Below, piece by piece: positions 19,201 through 32,073 of a stretch of 49,129 bases of DNA. This DNA is from CAZEJK01 sp964512045. GTDB lineage: Bacteria > Acidobacteriota > Thermoanaerobaculia > Thermoanaerobaculales > Sulfomarinibacteraceae. The notes below the pieces were generated by a model. It made no database searches. It worked only from the letters and a program-made list of their open reading frames with translations, and was not told the origin of the DNA. Location of the stretch: the NCBI GenBank assembly GCA_964512045.1, contig CAZEJK010000008.1, positions 1 through 49,129 of the forward strand. The letters run 5' to 3'. Position numbers and translations under genes: made by a program. Position 1 is the stretch's first letter. Each line of letters begins with the position of its first letter.

Positions 19201-22200
19201 GCGGCGACGGCTCGGTGGACGAGACCGACCCCGCCAATCCCGAGTTCGATCTCGGCACCATCGTGGATTCCTCGTTCAAGAGCTTCAGCTTCCAGGTCAC
19301 GGTCGACGACGACGCGGTGGTGGGCGCCGCCATCGACAACGACATCGACGCCATATGGGACAGCCAGGCCGGCGACCCCGCGGTCGAGCGGGACTACAGT
19401 GACGATGCCACCGGCACGGTGGTGCCCGGCACGCCGACCTTCATCGACGCAGTCAAGACCGTGGCCATCGAGACCGACGGCGCCAACCCTGGCGTCGCCG
19501 ACCCGGGCGACACCCTGCGCTACACCATCACGCTGGTGAACACCAACGGCGCGGCCTCGAACGTCGTCTTCACCGACACCGTGCCCGCCAACACGACCTA
19601 CGTCCCGGCCTCCCTCACCTCGTCGCTGGGCACGCCCGACGACTCGGGTGACCCTGACCTGGTGGTGGACATCGGCGCCCTGGCCGCCAGCGGCACCGTC
19701 ACCATCACCTTCGACGTCACCGTCGACGGCGGCACGCCCGCCGGCACCGTGCTGTCCAATCAGGGGTTCGTGGATTCCGACCAGACCACCCCTGAACCCA
19801 CCGACGAGGACGGCAACGACGCCAACGGCGACCAACCCACGGACATCGTGGTCGGCGGCAATCCGTCGGCCGAGGACGCGCTGTACGTCGGCAAGCTCGT
19901 CAGCTGGACCACCGACACCGTGACCGCCGGCGTGGTGGATCCCAATGACGTCATGACCTACAGCCTGTTCATTTCCAACCGCGGCGACGGCATCCTGACC
20001 ACCGTCTCGGTCACCGACACCGTGCCGACAGGCCTGACGTTGATCCCGGCCTCCGACACGTGTTCCGCCGGCGACTGCGCGGTCACCCTGACCCCGCCCA
20101 ACGTCGCCGTGGCGATTACCGATCTCGCCGTGGGCGAGACCGTCGTGGCCACCTTCGACGTCACCATCGACGCGCCGCTGGTCGACCTCAACGGCCCGCC
20201 GACCCAGGAGACCTTCACCAACCAGGGCACGGCGGATTCGGATCAGACGGATCCCATCCCCACCGACGGCAATCTCTCGCCAAGCGACGGCTACCAGCCG
20301 ACCAGCTTCACCGCCACCGACGGCAGCGCCGGCGCCCCGCTGATGGACCACGAGAAGCGCTGGTTCTTGGGCAACGACGTCGACGGCGACGGCCTGGTCG
20401 ATCCGGGCGACACCATCCGCTACGTCATCGAGCTCCGCAACGACGGCCCCGTGGCGGCCACCAACGTCCGCCTGACCGACCCGACCCCCGCCGACACCAG
20501 GGTGGTCGCGGGTTCGGTGGCGACCAGCCTCGGCGTGGTCCTCACCGAGGATCCGGTGTCCATCAACATCGGCACCGTGGATCCCGGCGGGCTGGTGTTC
20601 ATCCAGTTCGAGGTCACCGTCGACGGCGGCACGCCCGACGGCACCATCATCCCCAACCAGGCCACCGCCACCGGCGACAACATTCCCCCGACGCCGTCGG
20701 ACGACAACGGCGACGACAGCGACGGCATCAACCCGACCCTGACCCCCGTCGACACCGACGGATCCGGCGGCACGCCCTCGGGCCTGCTCAAGAGCCTGGT
20801 CTCGACGTCGGAGGCCGGCAGCACCGATCCGGCCGTGCTCATCGGCGAGGTCCTGACCTACGCCGTGACCTTCGAGGTGCCCGCGGGAACCACCCGCGAG
20901 GTCGCCATCCTCGACACTCTGCCCACGGGCCTGAGCTACATCCCGGGCACGGCCACCCTGTCCCGGACCTACGACACCGGTCTCACCACGGCCCAGAACC
21001 CGGGCGGCGTGAACAGTGCCGCCAGCGGCGTTCCCGTGTCGCTTACCGACGGCTCCGATCTGGATATCAGCGGCCAAGTGCTCACCCTCTTCCTGGGTGA
21101 CGTCATCAATTCTGACGACGACGTCGGCGCCGAGAGCTACACCCTGCGCTTCGACGCGGTGGTGGCCAACATCGGCGGCAACGACGCCGGTAACACGCTG
21201 ACCAACACCGCGGTCCTCGAGTTCCAGAACGGTCTCGGCCAGGATGTGTCGCTGACCCCGACCACCATCGACTCGACAGTGTTCGAGCCGAACTTGGACA
21301 TCACCAAGGTCGCCGCACCCACCCTGATGCTCACCATCGGCGGTTCGGTGCAGTACACCGTCACCGTCACCAACCCGGCGGGCGGCTTCGCCGGCCCGGC
21401 CTACGACGTACAGATCACCGACACGCTGCCGGCCGAGTGGACCGGCCTGAGCGTCGACTCCATCACGCCCACCGGCGGTGTCTCGGGCGTGATCGACAAT
21501 TCCGCGGGCACGACCCTGGACATCACGGTCGACACCTTCCCGGCCGACGGCCAGCTGGTGGTGGTCTACACCGCCTCGGCCCCCGGTCCCCTCGCCGAGG
21601 GCACCATCACCAACACCGCCACCGCCACCTGGACGTCGCTGCCCGGTAGCAACGGCACCGGCAGCGCGACCCCAGGCTCGGCGGGCGATGCCGATGGCGA
21701 GCGCACCGACAGCGGCGCCGGCGCCAACGACCACCTGGACTCCGACACCTCGGACGTCGAGGTGGGCGACCTCAACGTCACCAAGACGATACTCAATCCG
21801 CAGACCCGCTGGGCCATCGGCGACATCGTCGAGTACCAGGTGGTGATCGGCGTCCCGGCCAACCAGGTCGTGACCTCGACCATCTTCACCGACGTGCTCG
21901 CCGAGGGTCTGACATACGAGACCGGCACGCTGGCGGTCAATGCCGACGGCGACCTCACGCTGGGCGCAACGCCCGCCGAGTTCACCCGGACCGACGACAG
22001 CCCGGCGCCCGGACAGGAGACCCTCGAGCTGAACTGGATCTCCATCACCAACACCACCGGCGGGGTCCAGTCCATCACCCTGACCTACGACGCCCTGGTG
22101 GACAACGTCCTCAGCAACCAGGACAACCAGACCCTGCCCAACGTTGCGACCCTCGGCTTCATCAACCCGGCCGGCGGCGCGGCGGCCACCCTGACTGACG

Positions 22201-25200
22201 GCGAGAGCGTGACCGTGGGCGAGCCGGACCTGACACTCATCAAGAGCATCCCATCCATGCCCATGGCCCCGCAGGCCGGCGACACGGTGGGCTTCCAGAT
22301 CGTCGTCGGCAACACCGGGACCACCACCGCATTCGAGGTGGTGCTCACCGACATTCTTCCGACGGGACTCGAGAACGTCACCAATCTCCAGGTGACCTCG
22401 ACCACCGGCGGCGCCGAGACACCCACGTTTACCAACAACGGCAGCGACTGGTTCAGCTCGTCCTTCGACGTTCCCGTGGGCTCCACGGTGACCATCACCT
22501 TCGATGCCGAGCTGGCGCTGTCGGTGATCCCCGGCCAGCAGATCCAGAACACGGTCCAGGCCACCTTCACCAGCCGTGACGGCACCGACGCCAACGAGCG
22601 CGACGGCTCCACCACCGGCTCGGATCAGGACGACGACTCCGATCTGAACAACTACAACGAGAGCGACGGTTCGCCCACCATCACCGTGGACGACCCGGTG
22701 CAGCTGGACAAGGCGTTCACGCCGGATCCCGTCAACGACACCTACACCATCGGCGAGACCGTCAACTACCGACTCACCCTGACCCTCATCGAGGGCACGG
22801 TGGACGATGTGGTGGTCACCGACACGCTGCCCGCGGGCCTCCGCTACGAGTCGTCCTCGGTGGGCCTCGGCAACCTCGGTATGACCACCGGCTACGGCGG
22901 CACACCGGTCCAGGCCGGCCAGGTGCTCACCTTCAACCTCGGCCAGGTGGTGAACCCGGCCAACGGCACCGCCGGCGACGACGTCGTCACCATCGACATC
23001 ACGGCGACGGTCCTGGACATGGTTCCCAACGTCGACGGCGCCGTGCTCGGCAACAACGCGTCGCTGAGCTTCACCGGCCCGTCCGGCACCGTCACCCGCG
23101 ACTTCGACGACGACCTGGGCACGCCGGGTATCCAGCCCCTGGACCTGACGATCGTCGAGCCCGAGCTCACCATCACCAAGACCGCCGACCCGACCACCCT
23201 GCCCCAGGGCGACACGGTCACGTTCACCCTCGTCATCGACCACACCGCGGGCTCCACGGCCGACGCCTTCGACCTCGAGGTCGTCGACACCCTGCCGGCG
23301 GGCCTGACCTACGTGGGCGGCTCCGCCAGTCTGCCGCCGACCAGCGTCGTCGGCCAGGTCCTGACCTGGAACATCGCCTCGCTGACGCTGATCGACGACA
23401 GCACCTCGATCACCTTCGACGCGACGGTGGACGCCACCGTCGCCACGGGCTCGGTGCTCACCAACGGCGCGAACCTGAGTTCCACCTCGTGGCCGGGCGC
23501 CAATCCCGACGAGCGCAGCTACACCGATGCCGACACCAGCGACGTGGGCGTGGGCGAGACAACGTTCATCGACGCGGTCAAGACGGTGGGGCTTGCCATC
23601 GACGCCGACGCCTCCACCGACGTCACGCCGGGCGACACCCTCGAATACCAGGTCACCCTGACCAACTCGGGCGCCGACGCCACCTCGGTGGTCTTCACCG
23701 ACCCGATTCCGGTGGGCACCACCTACGTGGCTGCCACCCTCACCTCCTCGGCGGGTACCACGGACGACAGCGACCCGACCAACCTGGTTGTGAGCGTCGG
23801 TCCCATGCTCGACGGCGCCACTGTGACCATCACCTTCAGGGTGACGGTGGACGCGGGCGTCACCGAGGGCTTCATCATCTCCAACCAGGGCTCGGTGGAT
23901 TCCGACCAGACCCTGCCCGAACCCACCGACGTGGACGGAGTGGACCAGAACGGCGACCAGCCCACGGACATCCCAGTGGGTGGCGCGCCGTCCCTGGACA
24001 ACCCGCTGCGGTTCACCAAGACGGTGTTCTGGCTGGTGGACGCCGACCTCTCCGGCGACGTCACCCCCGGCGACACGATGAGCTACAGCTTCGTGATCCA
24101 GAACCTGGGTGACACCGACCTGACCGCCGTCTCACTGACGGACACCGTGCCCAACGGCCTCACGCCGGTGGGCGGTACGGAGACCATCAGCGGCGCCGGC
24201 AACACCATCTCGGTGGTGGGTCAGGCGCTGTCGGCCTCCATCCCGACGCTTCCGGCCGGCTCGGTGGTGACCGCCGGCGTGGCTGTCACCATCGACGGTC
24301 CACCGCTGTTCGACACCGACGCCGATCCCAACCGCGAGACCTTCGTCAATCAGGCCGCCGCCGACTCGGCTGAGACCGACCCGGTGCCGTCGGACGGCAA
24401 CAACGATCCCACCGACGGCGCGCAGCCGACCTCGTTCACCGCGGTGGACGGCGTTGCCGGCGAGCCGGCCCTGGACGTCGAGAAGCGCTGGTTCCTCTCC
24501 ATCGACAACGACGGCGACGGGCTGGTCGACCCGGGCGACACCCTCGAGTACATCATCCGGGTCATCAACACCGGCGCCGCCGACGCGCTCAACCTGAACC
24601 TCGGCGACACTATCCCGCCGGACACCACGCTGGTTCCAGGATCGGTGGCCATTAGCCAGGGCATCGTCGTCACCGAGGATCCCGTGCTGGTCAACATCGG
24701 CAACGTGACTCCGGGGTCGACGGTGCTGGTGGTCTTCCTGGTGACGGTGGACGCGGGCACGCCCGACGGCACCATCATTCCCAACCAGGCGACCGTTGTT
24801 GGCGACAACGTGCCGCCCACGCCGTCGGATGACAACGGCCTGGACGACGACGGCCTGAACCCGACCCTCACCCCGGTGGACACGGACGGTTCGGGCGGCA
24901 CACCTGCCGGATTGGACAAGAGCCTCACCGCGACCTCCGAGGCCGGTTCCGCCGATCCGACGGTGCTCGTCGGCGAGGTGCTGACCTACCGGGTGAGCGC
25001 CGAGCTGCCTCCGGGCACCACCGGCGAAGTCCGGCTCGTGGACACGCTGCCGACCGGGCTGACCTACATTCCGGGCACGGCGCGACTGAGCCGGACCTTC
25101 GACACCGGTATCACCGCCGCCACCGATCCAGGTGGTGTCAACACCGCCGCCTCCGGCACCTTCGTGGCGCTGGCCGACGGCACCGAGCTGGACATCTCGG

Positions 25201-28200
25201 GACAGGTGCTGAGCCTCTTCCTGGGCTCGGTGATCAACTCCGACAATGATGCGGACGCCGAGAGCTTCACTCTGGAGATCCAGTGTGTGGTGGCCAACAC
25301 CGCCGGCAACCAGGCCGGAACTGACCTGGTCAACGCCTTCACCCTGGAGTACCTGGATCCGCTGGGCCAGATCCAGACCCTGACCGGCGTCACCGACACC
25401 GTGACCGTGGCCGAGCCCACCGTCACCGCCACCAAGGGCGCGGCCCCAGCAGCCCTGCTCACCGCCGGTGGTGACGTGGTGTTCACCGTTGTGGTCGCGA
25501 ATCCAGGCGGCCCCAACGGCGCCGCGGCCCACGACGTCGCCATCAACGACACCCTCCCGGCGGCCTTCACCGGTCTGACCGTGGATTCCATCACCCCGAC
25601 CGGTGGCGCCGCGGGCATCACCGACAACTCAGCCGGCACGACCATGGACATCACCGTCGACACCCTACCAGAGGGCGCGAGCGTGACCATCTTCTACACC
25701 GGCACCGCGCCGGGTCCATTGGCCACCGGCACATTGACCAACACCGCGAATGTCACCTGGACGTCGCTGCCTGGCACCAACGGCACCGGCAGCGCCACCC
25801 CGGGTGCGGCGGGCACCGCCACCGGTGAGCGCACCGGCGACGGCGCCGTCAACGACCACGTCACCGCCGACTCCGCCGACGTCGAGGTCGGCCAGGCCAA
25901 CCTGGTCAAGTCGGTGCTCAACCCGCTGAGTCGCTACGCGGTCGGCGACGTGGTGGACTACCAGGTCGTGATCACCGTGCCGGCTCTGGCCCAACTCGCC
26001 AACGCGGACTTCGCCGACATCCTGGACGAGGGCCTCACCTACGTTCCGGCCTCCCTGGACATCGTCTACGGCGCGGGGCTGACCTCGTCGCTGGCACCCA
26101 CCGACTTCACCCGCACCGACGACACGCCGGTGGCCGGGCAGGAGACGCTCGAGTTGGCCTTCGGCACCCTCGCCAACGCCACCTCCGGCGCCCTCACCGC
26201 GACCCTGACCTACCAGGCCACGGTGGACAACATCCTCGCGGTGCAGAACAACACGCCGCTGGACAACGCCGTGACCCTCGACTTCGACCCGCCGGGCGGC
26301 GGATCGGCCCTGCAGCTCAGCGACGGTGAGACCGTCACCGTCGGCGAACCCTTCCTGACCCTGAACAAGGCGATCACCTCGCCCACCGCCGGCCTGGATG
26401 CCGGCGACACGGTGAGCTTCGAGATCACGGTGGGCAACACCGGCACCACCACCGCCTTCGAGGTTGTGCTCACCGACGTGCTGCCCACGGGTCTCGAGAA
26501 CGCCACCAATCTGCAGGTGACCAGCGTCACCGGTGGCGCCGAGACGCCCACCTTCACCAACAACGGGAGCGACTGGAAGACGTCCGGCTTCGACCTGCCG
26601 GTGGGCGCCACGGTAACCATCACCTTCGACGCGACCCTGGCCACCGACGTGATTCCGGGTCAGCAGATCCAGAACAGCGTCGACGCCACCTTCACCTCCC
26701 AGGACGGCGCCACTTCCGGCGAGCGCGACGGCTCCACGCCGAGCTCCGACCAGGGAGACGACACCGACCTGGACAACTACAACGAGAGCGACACCTCGCC
26801 CACCATCACCGTGGACGACCCGGTGTCCCTGGACAAGGCCTTCCACCCGGATGCGACGACCGACGAGTACACCATCGGCGACGAGGTCGGCTATCGCCTC
26901 ACCATCAGCCTCATCGAGGGGACGGTGGACGACGTGGTGGTCACCGACACCCTGCCGGACGGGCTCCGCTTCGAGTCGGCCCTGGTCGGCCTCGGCAACC
27001 TCGGCATCACCACCGGCTACACCCCGCCGCCGGGACAGGCCGGCCAGGTGCTGACCTTCGACCTCGGCCAGGTGGTGAACCCTGCCGACGGTGACGACAC
27101 CAACGACCTGATCACCATCGACATCACCGCCACCGTCGAGAACCTGGCCGCCAACCAGGACGGCACGGTGCTCGGCAACAACGCGACCCTCGAGTTCACC
27201 GGCCCCAGCGGCACGGTGAGCCGTCCCTTCGACGCCGACCTCGGCACGCCGGGCATCCAACCCCTGGACCTGACGGTGGTGGAGCCGGATCTGGAGCTCC
27301 TCAAGGCCGTCACCGACGGCACCATCCAGCCCGGCCAGGAGGCTGAGTTCACCCTCACCCTGCGCCACACCGTGGGCTCCAACGCCGACGCCTACGACAT
27401 CGTTATCGTGGACACCCTGCCCGCCGAACTGACCTACGTTCCCGCCTCGTCCAGCCCCATCACTCCGGTGGTGGCCGGCCAGACCCTGACCTGGACCGTG
27501 GCCAGCCTGACGCTGGTGGACGCGCCGGTGGTCATCACCTATCGCGCCACGCTGTCGCCCTCGGCGGCGGTGGGCGTGCCGGTGCAGAACCTGGCCAACG
27601 CCACCTTCACCACCCAACCGGGCGCCGATCCGGACGAGCGCACTGGCGCCGACGGCTCTGGCGGCCTCAACGACCTGGTCACCGGCGACGTCTTCGACGT
27701 GGTCGTGCCGACCACGCCGGTCCTCGGCGCCACCAAGGTCGACGCGCTCCTGATCGATGCCGACACCAACGGCGTGGTCAACCCGGGCGACACCCTGCGC
27801 TACACCGCGGTGCTCACCAACTCGGGCAACGCCGACGCCACCTCGGTGGTCTTCAGCGACACCCCGGACGCCAACACGACCCTGGTCGTCGGTTCGGCGA
27901 CCACGACCCAGGGCACCGTCACCGTCGGCAACACCGTCGGTGACGTGACCGTCGGCGTCGACGTGGGGACCGTCATGCCAACGGCGACGGTGACCATCAC
28001 CTTCGACGTGGTGGTGAACTCGCCGCTGCCCACGGGCGTCACCGCCGTGGCCAACCTGGGCGCCTTCGCCTCCGGCGAGCTGCCCGACGAACCCACCGAC
28101 GACCCGGATCTGCCGGGCGACGACGATCCCACCGTCACCCCGGTCGAGGCCGTGCCCGATCTGGTCATCACCAAGGATGACGGTGTGGCCACGGCGGCAC

Positions 28201-31200
28201 CGGGCGACACCCTGACCTACACCCTGACCATCTCCAACGTCGGCAACCAGGACGCCACCGGCGTCGCGGTGACGGACACGCTGCCTGTGGGCACCAGCTT
28301 CTCGGCGGCGTCAGACGGCGGATCCGAGACCGTGCCCGGGTCCGGAGTCGTCACCTGGCCGACCTTCGGCCTCGCCGCCGGCGACGCGGTCACCCGCACC
28401 GTGACGGTGACGGTGGACCAGCCGGCCGCCTCCGGTCTCGCGTCGCTGGTCAACACCGCTACCGTGACCGACGACGGCCTCAACGGCGACGACCCAACCC
28501 CTGGGGACAACACCGACACGGACACCGATACCTTGGACGCGGCGCCGGACCTGACGTTGACCAAGGACGACGGTGGCGCGACCGCCGGAACCGGCGACAC
28601 CATCGCCTGGACGCTGAGCTACGCCAACAACGGCACCCAGGACGCCACCGGCGTGGTGCTCACCGAGACGGTCCCGCTCCACACCACCTTCAACACCGGC
28701 ACCTCCACGGCTGGGTGGGTCTGCGTGCCCGATGGCTCGGCCGGCTCGACCTGCACGCTGGCCATCGGTGCGCTGGCGGCTGGAGCGAACAGCAGCGCGG
28801 TGTTCGCGGCCGATGTGGACGCCAATCTGCCGGACGGGATCGACCTGACCACCAACTCGGCTTCCATCGCCGACGACGGCGGCAACGGCGACGACCCGAC
28901 CCCGGACGACAACTCGGACTCCGACGACACGCCACTGGTGGCCGTGCCCGACCTGGTCATCACCAAGGACGACGGCGGTGTGACCGTGGTTCCCGGCCAG
29001 ACATATGCCTGGACGCTCGCCTACGACAACGTCGGCGACCAGGACGCCACGGGCGTGGTGCTCACCGAAACCGTGCCGGATGACACTACCTTCGACGCGG
29101 CCTCGTCCACACCTGGATGGGTGTGCACACCCGACGCCTCGGCCGGATCCACCTGCACGCTCGCGGTCGGAATGGTGGCCCCGGGCGCCGGAGGCACGGC
29201 GGACTTCGCGGTCACCGTGGACGATCCGATCCAGCTCGGCGTCGACACCCTCACGAACGCGGTCTCGATCGCGGATGACGGCAGCAACGGCGACGACCCG
29301 ACCCCGGATGACAACTCCGACACCGACGACACGCCGGTGACCGTGTCTCCGGCTCTCGAGGCCACCAAGGCCGACGGCCTGTTCGACGACGGCGACGGCG
29401 ACGGCCAGCTGGACGGCGGCGACACCCTCCGCTACACGGTGGAACTCACCGCCACCGGCGACGTGGCCGTGCCCGGCGTGATCTTCGAGGACACCCCCGG
29501 CGCCCACCTGACCCTGGTCGCCGGATCGGTGACCACCACCCAGGGCACGGTGGTCTCCGGCAACACCGCCGGCGACACCACCGTCCGCGTCGACGTCGGC
29601 ACCCTGGCCGTGGGTCCGGCCGTTACTGTCACCTTCGACGCCGTGGTCGACGATCCCCTGGATCCGTCGGTCACCTCGGTCAGCAACCAGGGCCTGGTGT
29701 ACGGCGACACCGTCACCGGCGAGCCGACCGACGACCCGGACACCCCGGCCGGCGACGACCCCACCGACACCCCGGTGGGCCAGCAGCCCGTGGTTGACGC
29801 CATCAAGGGCGACGCGCTGTTCGACGACGCCGACAGCTCGGGTAGCCCGTCGGCGGGCGACGTGCTCGAGTACACCGTCGAGGTGGCCAACTCCGGTACC
29901 GCGGACGCGACCGGTGTGGTGTTCACCGACACCCCGGACGCCAACACCACCCTGGTCGCCGGCTCGGTGACCACCACCCAGGGTGCGGTCACCGTCGGCA
30001 ACACCGGCGGCGACACCGTGGTCGAGGTCGACCTCGGCACCCTGACCGCCGGGACCACAGCCACCGTCACCTTCCGGGTGACCATCGACGACCCGCTCCC
30101 GATCGGGACCAGTCAGGTCGCCAACCAGGGCCTGGTCACCTCCGACGACGACCCCGACGGCGAACCCACCGACGACCCGGACACCCCGGCCGACGACGAC
30201 CCCACCGACACCCCGGTGTCGGACCTGTCGGAGCTCGAGGCGACCAAGCTCGACACCCTGGTGGTCGACGCCGACGCCAACTCGGTGGCCAGCCCGGGCG
30301 ACACCCTGCGCTACGTCACCGTGATCGAGAATGTCGGCGCCGGGGCCGCGACCGGCGTGGTCTTCACCGACACACCGGATCCGCTCACCGCGCTGGTGGC
30401 GGGTTCCGTGGTGACCTCGCAGGGAACGGTGACATCGGGCAACACGGCCGGCGATACCGGCGTGGCCGTGGACATCGGCGTCGTCGACCCCGGCGCGACG
30501 GTGACCGTCCGCTTCGACGCCGTCATCGCCAACCCGCTGCCGGCGGGCACCACCCGGGTCGCCAACCAGGGCCTGGTTGCATCAGACGGCGATCCGGACG
30601 GCGAGCCGACTGACGACCCGGACACCCCGACCGACGACGACCCGACCCAGACCGACCTCGAGGCCGAGCCGGACCTGGTCGTCGCCAAGGACGACGGCCT
30701 CACCGTGGTGACACCGCCGACCTCGCTGACCTACACCATCACGGTGGACAACGTCGGCACCATCGGCGCCACCGGCATCGTGCTGACCGACACCCTGCCG
30801 GGTGGCACGTTGTTCGCGAGCGCCTCGGACGGCGGCTTCGAGACGGCCCCCGGCGTCGTCGAGTGGCCGACCTTCGACCTGGAGGTTGGCGAATTCGTCA
30901 CGCGGACCGTGACCATCACGGTACCCGACCAGGCCGCCGGCGTGCCGGGGGTCCTGACGAACACCGCCACCGCGGTGGACGACGGCAGCAACGGCGACGA
31001 CCCGACGCCGGACGACAACACCGACACGGACACCGACACCCTCGACCTGTCGAGCGCCGTCGAGGTCGCCAAGTCGGTCTCCGATCCGGCCACCAACTGG
31101 GGCTACCAGCCCAACGACATCGTCACCTGGACCGTGGCGATCACCAACATCGGTAACCAGGAGGCGGTGAACCTCCAGTTCGTCGACCCGATCCCGACCA

Positions 31201-31583
31201 ACACCTCGTACGTGGCCGGCACCATCGCGCTGGATGCGACCATGCTCACCGACGCCCTCGACGCGGACGCCGGCGCCTTCGACGGCGGCGCGGAGGAGGT
31301 GCTGGTGACCGTCGACTCGCTGCCGGCCGGGGCCACCCGGACGGTGACCTTCAGCACGGCGCTGGAGCCGCTGGCGAGCACAACCTGGACCGTGGTCAAC
31401 CAGGCCACGGTCACCGGTACCGACGGGGACGAGCCGTCGGATGACCCGACTACGACCGACGACGACGACCCGACGTCCATCACCGTGGGTCGCAATGCCA
31501 TCCCGGCCCTCGACCCGATCGGCATGGCCGTGATGGTTGTCCTGATCGCTCTCGCCGCCGCCTTCGCCTTGCGACGCAGGTGA
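13280..31583 (+). CDS. Giant DUF11/isopeptide-type repeat surface protein with IPTL-CTERM-like anchor
   Basis: One gene of about 6,100 residues, broken on paper only by ten N at 14041-14050. It starts with a signal peptide (MSRRFYLVIPALILLTAAA, cleavage after VQAQ). The body is about 40 beta-sandwich domains of 100-170 residues, each opening with a (L/I/V)xK signature after an EP(N/D/E)L joint and containing GDTVTYTLTVTN and VxxTDTLPxGLTY (DUF11/TIGR01451), alternating with YRLTVxxxEGxxxxVVVTDTLP domains resembling fimbrial isopeptide D2. Several carry DxDGDG calcium-type loops. The end, IPALDPIGMAVMVVLIALAAAFALRRR in two parts (IPALDPIGM, a hydrophobic helix, RRR), is an IPTL-CTERM-like sorting tail. 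GGAG precedes the ATG by six bases. It is probably a very long, stiff adhesin or matrix protein on the outer surface. Composition is Thr/Asp/Gly/Val-rich and Cys-poor. Confidence 0.92.
14041..14050. other. Assembly gap (10 N) inside the adhesin gene
   Basis: A run of ten N. The base string CGGCCA ends the left contig and also begins the right contig; joining them over that overlap gives an in-frame ...TDPFGGQTVTDIV... reading. The gap is probably a scaffolding artefact rather than missing sequence, and the frame change across it is not biological. Confidence 0.75.
16656..28140 (+). repeat. Higher-order tandem repeat within the adhesin, period about 4,128 bp
   Basis: Nine consecutive domain types recur in the same order. 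Landmarks: xDKAI/LLKSL/LDKSL domain starts at 16656, 20783 and 24912; GERTxxxG at 17601, 21697 and 25824; EKRWFL at 20352 and 24480. Spacing is 4,096-4,129 bp. Copies 2 and 3 are visibly closer to each other than to copy 1; copy 3 stops after the seventh domain near 28140 and is followed by a different series (ITKDDG and ATKxDxL domains). Confidence 0.85.
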
Positions 31584-31604
31584 TCGCGGTCTGCCGTCAA
31601 CCTC

Positions 31605-31633
31605 AGCCCGCGGCTCAGGCCGCGGGCTTTTTT
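31605..31633 (+). terminator. Intrinsic terminator of the adhesin gene
   Basis: AGCCCGCGG (31605-31613), loop CTCAGG, perfect complement CCGCGGGCT (31620-31628), then an unbroken run of T to 31633. It begins 22 bases after the stop codon. Confidence 0.92.
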
Positions 31634-31729
31634 CCGCGCGCGCACCGACACCCGACACCGCTGAATCCCGATACAATGGCGCCGATCAACCCAGACGGCC
31701 GGCAAGCCGCCGGAAGGGCGAGGATGGGA

Positions 31730-31881
31730 TGACGCCACGGCAGCCAAGTTCACAGGCATACTCGCCATACATCTCATCCCGCGCCTGCCAACGTCGCGTT
31801 CAGGCGCGCCGTCAAGCGGCGCCTGGAACGCATGGTTGGGGCTCGTTGTCGTGTTCCTCCAAATCGAAATCGCTATCGGGA
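31730..31881 (-). repeat. 152-bp dispersed repeat, copy B
   Basis: Second copy of the block at 12571-12722 (151 of 152 bases identical, same orientation). Here it overlaps the 3' end of the shortened four-helix-bundle frame and extends 82 bases beyond its stop. The two copies bracket the giant adhesin gene as direct repeats about 19.2 kb apart. Confidence 0.85.
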
Positions 31882-32066
31882 TCGGGATCGGATGCGTCTT
31901 CCTCGCCGTAGGCCGCGCGATCCTCCTGAACCTGGTACCCTCTCCCGCCCAGTCGGCTGAGCATCGCCACCATGCGATGGGCACGGGCCTCGGCCTTCTC
32001 GTACACCCAGGCGACGTAGCCGATCGATGGTCGGTAGACTTCCGGCTTCCCGTGTCCCAGCGTCAT
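31812..32066 (-). pseudogene. Internally deleted four-helix-bundle (23S rRNA IVP-type) gene
   Basis: An 84-codon frame. The start, MTLGHGKPEVYRPSIGYVAWVYEKAEA, matches the N-terminus of four-helix-bundle proteins, and RAHRMVAMLSRLGGRGYQVQED matches their last helix. The roughly 60 residues normally between (the conserved S-IPLNIAEG-G and RGSALECAA segments) are absent, so the first helix is joined in frame to the last. A low-complexity tail, DPDPDSDFDLEEHDNEPQP, follows. Family members are about 120-130 residues and sit in many bacterial genomes and 23S intervening sequences; function uncertain. As three of four helices are not intact, this copy is probably non-functional. Confidence 0.7.
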
Positions 32067-32073
32067 AGTGCAT

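Noticed and set aside
18063..23243. A 1,726-codon open frame on the minus strand inside the adhesin (also 14226-16763, 24132-25532, 25665-27617 and 28311-29507)
   Set aside because: These frames are codon-aligned with the sense gene, whose codons are largely GAC, GTC, GGC and GCC; their reverse complements are again GTC, GAC, GCC and GGC, so stops cannot appear. The products are low-complexity V/D/G/A/R/H strings without motifs, starts or ribosome-binding sites.
13280..31583. CRISPR array or DNA-level satellite instead of a gene
   Set aside because: The repeats are protein domains with a maintained reading frame over 18 kb, a signal peptide, a sorting tail and a terminator; the units are 300-500 bp with divergent sequence and no short identical repeats with spacers.
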